A stretch of DNA of 57,853 nucleotides, from the NCBI GenBank assembly GCA_000565345.1, contig AQOF01000030.1, positions 66-57,918 on the forward strand. The letters run 5' to 3'. The first letter of the stretch is position 1. Each line of letters opens with the position of its first letter. Positions 45,470-53,880 of the stretch are shown here, one piece after another. Source of the stretch: Salinivibrio costicola subsp. costicola ATCC 33508 = LMG 11651 (GTDB lineage Bacteria; Pseudomonadota; Gammaproteobacteria; Enterobacterales; Vibrionaceae). The notes beneath the pieces are model-generated. The model did not search any database. It was not told the origin of the DNA and was given only the letters and a program-made list of their open reading frames with translations. The position numbers were made by a program, and so were the translations under genes.

Positions 45470-46372
45470 TCACGCATGGGTGTTGACGGTATCGCCAATA
45501 TCGCTGTGCATCTCAAAGCCTTCGGCGAGCAACGCACAAATCGCGTGGTGGTAGTCGGGATGCACGCGTTTGCCGACCAGTTTAGCCAGCTCGTGGCCGG
45601 TGGGACTAAAGCGGTAATAATACAGGCGCATCCCTTTGTGGAGCGGAGTGAGCATGTACTGGGTGTCTTGCAGTGTAAATGGCATGGCAGGATGCATCTC
45701 AATGATCCCAGATTCAAGCTCGGTGCGCAGGATAAGCCCTAAATCCATCAGTAACATCAAGTCGGTATAAGAAAGCTGGTAATGCCCTAGCGAGAGTTTG
45801 TGTGGCGGCTCTGGGCGCAGCAGTTGCACCAAGCTCTTGACGACGACGAAAACCGGTGACTAGCTTTTTGGTGCTGTCTTGGCCAAAGGTGCTGGACAAT
45901 GCACAGGCGCGTTGCAGTGCTTGCGCTTCGCGCTGGGTCATGGTTTCTAAAAGGGTGAGTGCTTTGATCGAGGTGCTTCCCGGACGCAATATTTCCTGTT
46001 TAAGGATCTTGGCCCAAAGCTGTTGCATCGCATAGCCGTGAATATTGCGGGCTAAGTCGAAAAAGCGTACCAGCAATCCGGATCGGGGGTTTGTGCCGTT
46101 TCACTGTGACAACTTTCGTAGGTATGAGCAATGATCGCTTCGAGGTTGGCTTGTTGCTTTTGCATCACCTGGCGTTGGCGGTTTGCGCTGCGATGGGCGA
46201 GATCCTCTTGCTCCACGTCTTGTAAGCGAGCATCAACTTGATACTCGCTCGCAATCGCTTTTAGTCGCCCTTTACTGCCGCGTAGATCGGCATCTTCTTT
46301 ATAGCTGTGATCTTGGTGTTGCCGTTTCTCTGGGTGGGCGTCGACGACCACGGGTTTGTCTTGCTCTGCCAT
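45470..46372 (-). CDS. TIGR03899/DUF2806-like protein (two frameshifts)
   Basis: Conserved protein of unknown function, corrected length 300 residues. N-terminal charged helical region, then DPDWLVRFFDLARNIHGYAMQQLWAKILKQEI, which matches the DUF2806/TIGR03899 type, then a C-terminal region with LTPLHKGMRLYYYRFSPTGHELAKLV. Breaks: about 46072 (one base missing, at DPDW/LVRFF) and about 45838 (one base extra). Convergent with cysC, 5 nt apart. Family assignment is from memory of the pattern and is moderately sure. Confidence 0.65.
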
Positions 46373-46472
46373 GCGGTTCTCACACTGATTGTCAGCAAAA
46401 TTTTATGCTGGCAAATATGTTAATTAATGATTAAATTTGTTAACATTATGGTGTTATCTATTAAGCGTAGGG

Positions 46473-46568
46473 ATGCGTGTGCGAAGGCAAAAACCTAACT
46501 CCATCAATTTACTGTTGATCGCCATTTATATCGGCGCACTGGCGATATTGTCTCATTATATTGTCTGA
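46473..46568 (+). CDS. Possible 31-residue membrane peptide
   Basis: ATG with a purine-rich GTAGGG just upstream opens a 31-codon frame. A basic start (MRVRRQKPN) leads into one hydrophobic helix (about residues 11-29, INLLLIAIYIGALAILSHY), ending at TGA. It sits alone in the 238-nt gap between two genes reading away from each other to the left. It fits the look of small single-pass membrane proteins, but no family is recognised and it could be chance. Confidence 0.35.
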   Translation: MRVRRQKPNSINLLLIAIYIGALAILSHYIV

Positions 46569-46610
46569 CAATGGTGTCGGCGCCGATCAAGCTCACTGAT
46601 TGATAGAAAT

Positions 46611-47108
46611 CTATCCGTCGTCGTAGGCGCTTAGCGTTGTACCTTGCAGTACATATCCCACCTCTGCCAAGTCATGACTGACATGCTCAGTATTGAGTGT
46701 CCCTTCGACATAAACCACATCCCATAGTTCTTGAATCGGCGCGCCATCGGCAAACTTTACGTAAATAATTTGATTGGGCGGTGGGGGTGGCACATGGATG
46801 CAGGCGCCAAGAAAAGGGACCAGCAAGAATTCGGTCACCCGTTGATCGTCACCTTCTAACGGGATCACAAAGCCGGGGATTTTAACTTGGCTGTTATTGA
46901 GTTCAGGGCGAACCGAGCCGACCAAGCTTTGCGGGTTATCACCGTCGTGGCTAATGTCTGGCATGCCGCGGCTATCAAACTGTGCCCGTTCGTGCTCAGG
47001 AACCAAGTCTATCCAATCGAGCATGAGTGGTTCACTGCTTGCCCAAGCAAGCGAACTCAAAAGGCCGCTAAGCAAGGCGATAAGATGGAGCGTTATCCGT
47101 TTTTTCAT
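46611..47108 (-). CDS. DUF3299 exported protein of the zinc-uptake operon
   Basis: 165 residues with a signal peptide (1-23, ending AWA). DUF3299 core with VKIPGFVIPLEGDDQRVTEFLLVPFLGACIHVPPPPPNQ, containing the conserved Cys-His pair and proline run. Last gene of a five-gene minus-strand unit (DUF2946, DUF2796, ATPase, permease, DUF3299), starting 3 nt after the permease stop. By context it is a periplasmic accessory of zinc acquisition, as in the Vibrio Zrg system; biochemical role unknown. Confidence 0.85.
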   Translation of the reverse strand: MKKRITLHLIALLSGLLSSLAWASSEPLMLDWIDLVPEHERAQFDSRGMPDISHDGDNPQSLVGSVRPELNNSQVKIPGFVIPLEGDDQRVTEFLLVPFLGACIHVPPPPPNQIIYVKFADGAPIQELWDVVYVEGTLNTEHVSHDLAEVGYVLQGTTLSAYDDG

Positions 47109-47111
47109 GGG

Positions 47112-48371
47112 TTATACCTTCATTGTCATGCCGTCGGACAGTGTTTGTCGGTACGCGCGCCAAGCGGGAATTAAGCCGACCACGAGACCAGCGATAAACA
47201 CGCCGACCATTAACAAACATTCATAATAAGAGGGCCAGTCGAGCGGTAAGAACAGGCCAAATTCACTGATAATATAGGGCTGGATGAGCGCAAGACCGCC
47301 ATAAAGCAGTAGCACACCTAAGATGATACCCGCCAGGGTGATGGCAACCGCCTCACTGACCAACAGCAGAATAATATGTACCGGACGTGCGCCCATTGCT
47401 CGTAAAATGGCCATTTCTCGTCGACGCTCGTTCAGGCTGGTGAGCAGGCTAGAGAGCATGCCTAATAATCCAGCGACGGCGACAAATCCAGCGATCACTA
47501 ATAGCGCTTGCTCGCCCACGCGCATCATGCCCCATAGCTCATGCAAGGCAATGCCGGGCATGATGGCAGTCAATGGCTCGCGTGAATAAGTATTGACCCA
47601 ACGCTGGACGGCAAACGTTTTGATTTTACTGTTCAGACCCACCATGACTGCAGTGAGTTGCTCGGGCTGTAATTCACGCTGCTGTGCTTGGGCTTGAGTG
47701 AGGCCTTGGCCGACGTCGTGCGCCACTTTCCCAGCCTACATGAATCGCTTCTATGGCTTCGAGCGACACATGCACACTGCGGTCGACGGGCGTGCCGGTG
47801 GGCGCCAAAATACCGGTGACAGTAAACGGCAAATTGTCGTGTTGATTAAAGCTTTTATCGGCCAGTCCATGAGCAATCACTAGGTTATCGCCCATTTTGT
47901 ATCCCAGATCTTTCGCCACTTGGGCGCCAATCACGGTATCAAATAGACCGGAAAATGGGCCGCCTTGGCGAAAGGCGAGTGGTTGTTTTTGACCATATTG
48001 ATAATGGGAAAAGTAATCATTGCTGGTGCCGAGCACGCGAAAGCCACGGTGAGAATCCCCGAGTGAAATGGGGATGGTCCAACTCACATCTGAGTGCTCG
48101 CGAAGGCGCTGATAACTTTCCCAGCCGATATTGTTGGTGGCGTTACCAATTCGAAACACGGAATAGAGCAGCAAATTAATGGAGCCAGAACGGGCGCCCA
48201 CAATTAAATCGGTGTTGGAATGGTGTTGGCAAAGCTGGCCTTCGCTTGCGTGCGCACCTTTTCGACGCCGAGTAACAGCACCACGGCGATGGTGACGGTC
48301 AGCAAAGAAAGCAATGCGGTGGCGCGGCGATTTTTCAGGCTTTTCCCCGCAAGTCCCAATAGCGAAATCAT
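47112..48371 (-). CDS. ABC transporter permease of the zinc-uptake operon (two frameshifts)
   Basis: MacB/FtsX-type permease, corrected length 419 residues. One N-terminal transmembrane helix (ATALLSLLTVTIAVVLLLG), a periplasmic MacB-PCD domain, and three C-terminal helices with LTSLNERRREMAILRAMGARP, the usual coupling motif. Breaks: about 48215 (one base missing) and about 47727 (one base extra). ATG 48371 overlaps the ATPase stop by 4 nt. FtsX-like permeases do not usually transport through a pore, so the role in zinc uptake is indirect or unclear. Confidence 0.88.
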
Positions 48372-49063
48372 TGCTGATCCTCCTTGCGACGCATGGCGCG
48401 ATTCAGCGCGGGAAGCGAGACATCACGGTCAAACAAGGGCGCTAATTGACTGTCATGGCTGACAAACAATAAGCTGCTATTAGCATCACGACATCGGTCT
48501 TGAAGCAACTGAATAAAGGTGTTGCGGGTGTCAGCGTCGAGCGCAGAAGTCGGCTCGTCAGCGATAATTAACGCCGGCGCACCAATAAGCGCCCGCGCCG
48601 CCGCGACCCGTTGTTGCTGGCCGATACTCAGCGCGGTGACCGGCTGGTGGTGGCAGTTTGTGGGTAAGCCCAATTGGTCGAGCAAGGTGGCGGCCTCTTG
48701 ATGAGGCGATCGTGTCAACGCCTGACGACGCAAATGAGAAAAGCGCAGCGGCACGGTGACATTATCGATCACCGATAAATAAGGCAGCAGATTAAATTGC
48801 TGAAAAATATAACCAATGTGGTTAGCACGGAATTGATCACGCTCGCGATCATTCAGTGCCGTTAGCGCTTGATGATTGACCGTCAGCGTACCCGTCTGGG
48901 GGATATGAATACCCGCAATCAGGCTTAGCAGGGTGGATTTACCACTGCCGCTGGGACCTTGTAAAAATATATGCTCGCCAGCATTGACCGCAAAACTGTC
49001 GATATCAAGGATCGGTTGCGGCTGGCCCGGCCACGTAAAACCTAGTTGTTTGATGGTTATCAT
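48368..49063 (-). CDS. ABC transporter ATP-binding protein of the zinc-uptake operon
   Basis: 231 residues, LolD/MacB-type ATPase. Walker A GPSGSGKSTLL, Q-loop FQQFNLLPYLSV, signature ALSIGQQQRVAAARAL (LSxGQ), Walker B LIIADEPTSALD, H-loop VSHD. ATG 49063 was chosen; a GTG at 49111 would extend it and overlap the upstream gene. The ribosome site is unclear for either. Overlaps the permease start by 4 nt and partners it. Confidence 0.9.
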   Translation of the reverse strand: MITIKQLGFTWPGQPQPILDIDSFAVNAGEHIFLQGPSGSGKSTLLSLIAGIHIPQTGTLTVNHQALTALNDRERDQFRANHIGYIFQQFNLLPYLSVIDNVTVPLRFSHLRRQALTRSPHQEAATLLDQLGLPTNCHHQPVTALSIGQQQRVAAARALIGAPALIIADEPTSALDADTRNTFIQLLQDRCRDANSSLLFVSHDSQLAPLFDRDVSLPALNRAMRRKEDQQ

Positions 49064-49104
49064 GCCTGACAGGGGCACTGGATGCGCCCCGCCTCCTTTT
49101 TTCA

Positions 49105-49746
49105 CTACCACTGGATGTGCGACTTAGCACGAATCAAGGTATCAACCCAGACCTTATCATCGGTAACGGCCTGAATTTTGATGGCTTCTGTGTTGGGGAA
49201 CAGGCTAAACCAATCCGTTTTCAATTCGGTGAAGGCTTGTGGGTTTTGGCAAACGAATTGGTAGTTTACGGATAAAGTGTTGTGGTTACCCTGATCATGC
49301 CCATGATGGTCGTCATGGTGAGCATCATGCTCGTCGTGGCCGTGGTGCTCGTCGTGGTCATGGTGTTCATCGTGACCATGATGCTCCTCATGGTTGTAAT
49401 GCTCGTCGTAGTCGTCAAAACTGCTAGTGACTTTGGTCTCGGCAAGCTGGCAATTCGCTGCTTCAGCAAGTTGGAAGCGTTTTCCACCATCACGCAGAAG
49501 CGCATAGGCATCTTCGACCGCTTGCTGGTCGGCGGCGTTTTTAGGCTGGTGTTCAAAGCCGACCACATCGTGTCCCGGGGCCGTTAACTCAATGAATACG
49601 CGCTCACCGTCTTGGGCGAGGCTCAGTGCCACCTTCCCGTGGACGTGGGCATCGAACGACTGATAGCTGGCTTCATCGGCTAATGTTGCTGCAGAGGTGG
49701 TCGCGATGGCCATAGTGATAACGCTGGGTAATAAACGAGCTTTCAT
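49105..49746 (-). CDS. zrgA: Periplasmic His-rich zinc-uptake protein ZrgA (DUF2796)
   Basis: 213 residues, signal peptide (1-23). The DUF2796 core begins FDAHVHGKVAL and has ELTAPGHDVVGFEHQP. A remarkable histidine-rich loop spans residues 116-155 with 18 His in 40 positions, interspersed with Asp and Glu: a plain zinc-capture segment. Matches ZrgA of the Vibrio ZrgABCDE zinc acquisition system. Expressed behind the DUF2946 gene and the Zur box at 50086. Frame intact. Confidence 0.87.
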   Translation of the reverse strand: MKARLLPSVITMAIATTSAATLADEASYQSFDAHVHGKVALSLAQDGERVFIELTAPGHDVVGFEHQPKNAADQQAVEDAYALLRDGGKRFQLAEAANCQLAETKVTSSFDDYDEHYNHEEHHGHDEHHDHDEHHGHDEHDAHHDDHHGHDQGNHNTLSVNYQFVCQNPQAFTELKTDWFSLFPNTEAIKIQAVTDDKVWVDTLIRAKSHIQW

Positions 49747-49772
49747 GTGGTTTCTCCTCGTGAATAAATGAA

Positions 49773-50072
49773 TTAGATAATGAAGGCATTTATTTCACTC
49801 GGTGGGGCGCGCGCCGAAAAGGCAATAGCGGTACGATAAGCTCGCTGAGGTTTTGACCAAACGATGAGGGTATTGGCAGCATAGGTGGGCGTCGGTGTCA
49901 CGATACTGGAAGCCAGTATTGCTGGTGAGATGAGATGACAGACACCACAATGCTCACTGTGATGGCTCGGGGCTAAGGTGTCGACTTGATGGTGCGCCCA
50001 CAGTCCGGCTTGGCTAAGCACCAATACAAATAGCAGGTTGACGAGCACTCGCCGAGTCATCCAGACGTCCAT
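49773..50072 (-). CDS. DUF2946 small membrane protein, first gene of the zinc operon
   Basis: 99 residues. A hydrophobic N-terminal segment (about 9-26) precedes a HHSEHCGVCHLIS motif (His-rich with CxxC) typical of DUF2946, then a low-complexity tail. ATG 50072 or ATG 50060 could be used; neither has a strong ribosome site. It lies immediately downstream of the Zur box and 26 nt before zrgA, so it is probably part of the zinc regulon. Metal binding is plausible from the His/Cys cluster but not shown. Confidence 0.75.
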   Translation of the reverse strand: MDVWMTRRVLVNLLFVLVLSQAGLWAHHQVDTLAPSHHSEHCGVCHLISPAILASSIVTPTPTYAANTLIVWSKPQRAYRTAIAFSARAPPSEINAFII

Positions 50073-50085
50073 GAGGTTATTAGGT

Positions 50086-50104
50086 AATGTGATAACATAA
50101 CAAT
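50086..50104 (-). promoter_or_regulatory. Zur box upstream of the zinc-uptake operon
   Basis: AATGTGATA-A-CATAACAAT matches the gammaproteobacterial Zur palindrome AATGTTATA-N-TATAACATT at 15 of 18 positions. It ends 14 nt upstream of the first gene. zur itself is at 21067-21510. Confidence 0.75.
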
Positions 50105-50133
50105 TGTAGCCTTGAACGCCAAGTCTGAAATGA

Positions 50134-50154
50134 AAGCGCGGGCCTTGCCCGCGA
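50134..50154 (-). terminator. Weak hairpin after ytfJ
   Basis: GCGGGC/GCCCGC with a 3-nt loop just past the ytfJ stop; on the minus strand only a broken T run follows. Confidence 0.4.
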
Positions 50155-50159
50155 TATGA

Positions 50160-50714
50160 TTATTGGTTTACCAGCTCTGTCACCAAGCTGACAACTTGAT
50201 TCACTTCATCCTCGTTTAGCTTGCCTTCTTTTACAAAACGCACCATGCCTTTATCATCCAGTACGGTAATCAACGAGCTCTCTTCTTTTAAGCGCCATGC
50301 CTCTGCGACACTGCCATTTTCGTCGAGCACAATCGATGACCAGCTAAATTCGCGTTTACTGTCTTCGGCTGACGATTTTACAAAGCCGCCAGTTCCCCAC
50401 ATGGCATCATCTTGATTGATGATGGTGGTGGTTTGATAGCGTGCATCGTCAAAATCCGCGGCGGTAATTGCCGCCATGAGGGGGGCGTTCATTTCTTTGG
50501 CGCTACTGCGTCCAGCAATAGCTTGGATCACGCGTACTTTTTCCTGCAACTGTTCGGTTTGCCAAGCTTGATAAACGATATCGTCGCCATTCAAGGTTAG
50601 TTCGCCGTGCTCGGTGACCTTGGCTGACGGTAAAGGTGCACCGTTTTGGATCGTGTGCGCCCAACTGGTGCCTGTGAATAACGCAAAAGTGAGAGCAAGT
50701 AGGGTTTTGTTCAT
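50160..50714 (-). CDS. ytfJ: YtfJ-family periplasmic protein
   Basis: 184 residues, signal peptide 1-19 (ending TSWA). YtfJ family, a thioredoxin-like fold lacking an obvious CxxC. Landmarks: NGAPLPSAKVTEHGELTL, TIINQDDAMWGTGGFVKSSAEDSKREFSWSS-type middle, ending with VRFVKEGKLNEDEV. Function unknown. Frame intact; its own upstream region holds TGCCAA/TTGGCA repeats (50744-50804). Confidence 0.87.
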   Translation of the reverse strand: MNKTLLALTFALFTGTSWAHTIQNGAPLPSAKVTEHGELTLNGDDIVYQAWQTEQLQEKVRVIQAIAGRSSAKEMNAPLMAAITAADFDDARYQTTTIINQDDAMWGTGGFVKSSAEDSKREFSWSSIVLDENGSVAEAWRLKEESSLITVLDDKGMVRFVKEGKLNEDEVNQVVSLVTELVNQ

Positions 50715-51135
50715 GCTTTATCATCCATGTCTGTGGTCATTATTTGGCATTCGGTGCCAAGTTATCTATGGTTACGCCAGACAGTGCGTTGTGCCAAGTG
50801 CCAAGGGTTAATCCGTGCGCGAGATCGGAGTTTTATCCAGTGATCGTCACTTCAAAGCGCGCGTATTGATCTAAGGTAGGAACTTTTCGTGCCCAGTAGG
50901 CTCTAATTCTGTGCTTGTCATCAGAATAAGATGGCACTTTGCTTGCTTAGCTTTATACGTGGAGATTGCCAGATAATATTCGGTGCTCCAAGGTGGTAAC
51001 ACATAATTTACCAAGAAACGGTGAAAGAGCGTTGTTACTGTTTCGGTCTGTTCATCAGACTTGGTTGAGAAATAAAGGGATCCCTACTGCTTTCGCATCT
51101 TTCGTCAATATCGACCAACCCAGATTGCGCGATAT
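50715..51135. other. 421-nt intergenic region
   Basis: Between divergent ytfJ and the small gene at 51136. It contains four copies of the hexamer TGCCAA or its complement: a perfect hairpin TTGGCA-TTCGG-TGCCAA at 50744-50760, and TGCCAA at 50792-50797 and 50799-50804. A minus-strand 34-codon open frame at 50831-50936 has a coding look. Nothing else was recognised. Confidence 0.5.
50831..50936 (-). pseudogene. Possible gene remnant
   Basis: A 34-codon minus-strand frame (VPSYSDDKHRIRAYWARKV ... FEVTITG, stop TAA) with protein-like composition but no convincing start or ribosome site; upstream in frame is a stop. It could be the 3' end of a lost gene. No family recognised; low confidence. Confidence 0.25.
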
Positions 51136-51294
51136 GTGAAACGATTTTTTAAGGGCCGACTTTATATTGAAGGTGTCGGCGCGTTTGAGTTTGATGGTGG
51201 GCGTTTGCTACCTCCAGGACACAGTGATAAACGTGCACTCTCGGTCATGACCGAAATAAATAAAGAAATTAAATCGATGGCCATCACCGCATAA
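51136..51294 (+). CDS. Small hypothetical protein, GTG start
   Basis: 52 residues: VKRFFKGRLYIEGVGAFEF, then a Gly/Pro turn (GGRLLPPGHSD) and a helical end ending SMAITA. No stop interrupts the frame from 51076. GTG 51136 is the likely start because KRFFKGRLYIEG looks like a natural N-terminus; the ribosome site is weak. A strong terminator follows at 51311, which supports a real transcript. Family not recognised; a conserved Vibrio small protein upstream of msrA is my best guess. Confidence 0.5.
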   Translation: MKRFFKGRLYIEGVGAFEFDGGRLLPPGHSDKRALSVMTEINKEIKSMAITA

Positions 51295-51310
51295 AAAACG
51301 TGCGATGCAG

Positions 51311-51340
51311 AAAAAACACGTCTAATGACGTGTTTTTTTA
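51311..51340 (+). terminator. Bidirectional terminator between the small gene and msrA
   Basis: AAAAAACACGTC/GACGTGTTTTTT with a TAAT loop and T tract. Confidence 0.9.
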
Positions 51341-51382
51341 TCTCTGAGTTTGCGTGCCTTCAGACTTTTGCGTACCTTCAGA

Positions 51383-52015
51383 CTATTGTGGCGGGAAGCA
51401 AACACCGGTGCCACCCAAGCCGCAGTAGCCTTGGGGGTTTTTGTGCAGATACTGCTGATGGTCTGTTTCTGCTAAGAAATAAGTACCTGCGGGGGCGATC
51501 TCTGTGGTGACGGCATCCGACTTGCCCGCTTGCTTTTAAAGCGGCTTGATAGGCGGCAAAGCTGGCTTCTACCGTCGCGCGATCGGCAGGATCACAGTAA
51601 TAAATGGCTGAACGGTACTGTGGGCCACGTCATTACCTTGGCGCAATCCTTGAGTTGGATCGTGGTTTTCCCAAAAGATCGTCAATAAAGCGTCCAGACT
51701 GGTGACACTCGGGTCAAAAATGACATTAACCACTTCGGCATGGCCTGTTTGACCCGTACAGACATCTTGATAGCGCGGGTGTTGTGTCACTCCACCGCAG
51801 TAGCCAACAGAGGTCATGACCACACCTGGCTGTTGCCAGAGTTTGCGCTCGGCGCCCCAAAAACAGCCCATCCCTAAAATGACCTGTTTCTGACCGTTCG
51901 CTGGGGCCGTTGTGATAGGTTGCCCAAATACGGCATGTGGCTCGGTGGGCGTGATGGCATCAGCACGATCCGCAATCGCATTATCGGGTTGGCTGAACGA
52001 AGATTGCATCGACAT
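51383..52015 (-). CDS. msrA: Peptide methionine-(S)-sulfoxide reductase MsrA (two frameshifts)
   Basis: Repairs methionine-S-sulfoxide in oxidised proteins. Catalytic Cys51 in [41 protein letters not shown]-terminal [12 protein letters not shown] with resolving cysteines. Breaks: about 51630 (one base missing, before YRSAIYYCD) and about 51530 (one surplus G). Corrected length is 210 residues. ATG 52015 (MSMQSS) is favoured because AAGG lies 6 nt upstream, whereas ATG 52021 would abut it. Divergent from tamA, the known neighbour in gammaproteobacteria. Confidence 0.93.
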
Positions 52016-52178
52016 AGGCATCCTTTTACTGCTGTGATGAAAAGCGTTATGTGTTGTATGAAACCGCTTTGGGTGTGGACTGATGTGAATGGCGCTAGCA
52101 TCAAGCCCAGCTCAACGCGTAATATGGCAAGATATCATCAATTTTGTTGAGCGGCACCCTAGTAATGGTTCTCATTGC

Positions 52179-53880
52179 ATGAAGATACGTAAACTCTCCC
52201 TTATTGCGATCGCTTTTTTACTGCTACCTAGCTGGGTACGCGCGAGCCTCGACGTTGAGCTCCAAGGACTCGAGGGTGAAGCGCAACAAAATGTAGCAAC
52301 CTATTTGGCGGCGATCGCGCCCGAAGAACGCGATGGGTCGTATCGGTTTAAGGCGCGTGTTGAGCGCGATGTCCGACAAGCACTCCAGGCAGTAGGCTAC
52401 TATCAGCCCAAAATCACGCTGAACGAGCCAGAGGGCGATACCCTGGTTGTCTCCGTTAATCCAGACCCCCCGGTCAACGTGGCGCAAGTCGATGTCGTCT
52501 TTTCCGGTGAAGCTGCGATGGATGATGACTTTCATTCGCTTAAAGCGAAAGGACCGCAACCTGGTCATCGGCTCAATCACAGTGATTATGAGTCACTCAA
52601 AAGTCAGATCCAGAGCTTAGCCGTGAAAAAGGGCTATTTTGATGGTCGTTTTACGCAAGCCCGGCTCGAAGTTGCGCCTGACCGCCAGCAAGCCTTTATT
52701 CGTCTGCATTTTGCCAGTGGCAAGCGTTATCATTTTGGTGCGATCGATTATCAAGGCTCGCAAATCCAGCATAAGCGACTTGATACACTGCGAGATTTTT
52801 CACCAGGTGATCTCTATCAAGTTACTGACTTAGGCGAGTTTAACCAAGCGTTAGCAAATACGGGCTGGTTTGCCAGTGCGTTAGTCCAAGCGGATATGGA
52901 AGACGCCGAGGACAATGAAGTGCCGATCAAGGTGACGTTGACGCCGGAAGCGCGCAACAAGTTTGAAACTGGGGTGGGGTATTCCACCGACATTGGCCCG
53001 CGCCTTAAGCTTAATTGGCGTAAGCCTTGGTATAATTCAAGGGGGCATAGCCTGAGCACATCACTGGCGGTTTCTCAGCCAGAGCAAACCCTTACTTCTA
53101 CCTATAAAGTGCCGCTTGACGATGTTTCACGGGAATATTATCAAGTTCAGCTGGGGTTAAAAAATACAGACCAACGCGATACCACCAGTTTGAAGCGACG
53201 ACCTCTGTCTCCCGACACTGGCTTTATGATACCGGCTGGCAGCGCAGTGTATCGCTGCGCTGGCTGTACGAAAACTATAGCCAAGGGCAAGATGAAGATA
53301 TCGTCAGCGTGGTGCTGCCGGGCGTCAACGTTACCCGAACGCGCGTGCGTGGTGGTCTGATGCCGCATTGGGGAGACAAGCAATCACTGACGCTGGAGGC
53401 AGCCGATCCCGCGTGGCTGTCGGATATTAGCTTGCTGCGACTTCAAGGTCGTAGTGCTTGGATTCGCAGTTTAAATAAGAATCATCGTGGCTTACTCCGG
53501 GTCGATGGTGGCGCCTGATTTCCGAGGAGTTTCGTGAAGCACCGCCATCATTACGCTTTTTCGCTGGGGGGGATAACAGCATTCGTGGTTATGGCTATGA
53601 AACCGTCTCGCCTGTCGATGACAGCGGTCAGTTAAGTGGTGCACGCTATATGTTAACCGGGACTTTAGAATATCAGTATCGTCTTGGTGGCAATTGGTGG
53701 TGGGCGGTGTTTGCTGACGGCGGCGATGCGTGGACCAACCATTTGTCATGGAAGCGCGCGGCCGGGACAGGCATTCGTTGGTCATCACCGGTGGGCCCGA
53801 TTCGCCTTGATGTCGCCCACGGTTTTGATAATGACGATGACGACTTTCGTGTGCACCTGACGTTGGGGCCTGAATTATGA
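52179..53880 (+). CDS. tamA: Outer-membrane autotransporter-assembly factor TamA (two frameshifts)
   Basis: Omp85-family protein that with TamB supports outer-membrane protein and lipid transport. Corrected length is 567 residues (E. coli 577). Signal peptide 1-22 (ending WVRA), three POTRA domains (about 23-265), then a 16-strand barrel with the Omp85 motif FFAGGDNSIRGYGYE and the C-terminal FRVHLTLGPEL. Breaks: about 53188 and about 53511-53515, one base missing in each. Start has a weak ribosome site. Overlaps tamB by 4 nt (ATGA). Confidence 0.93.
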
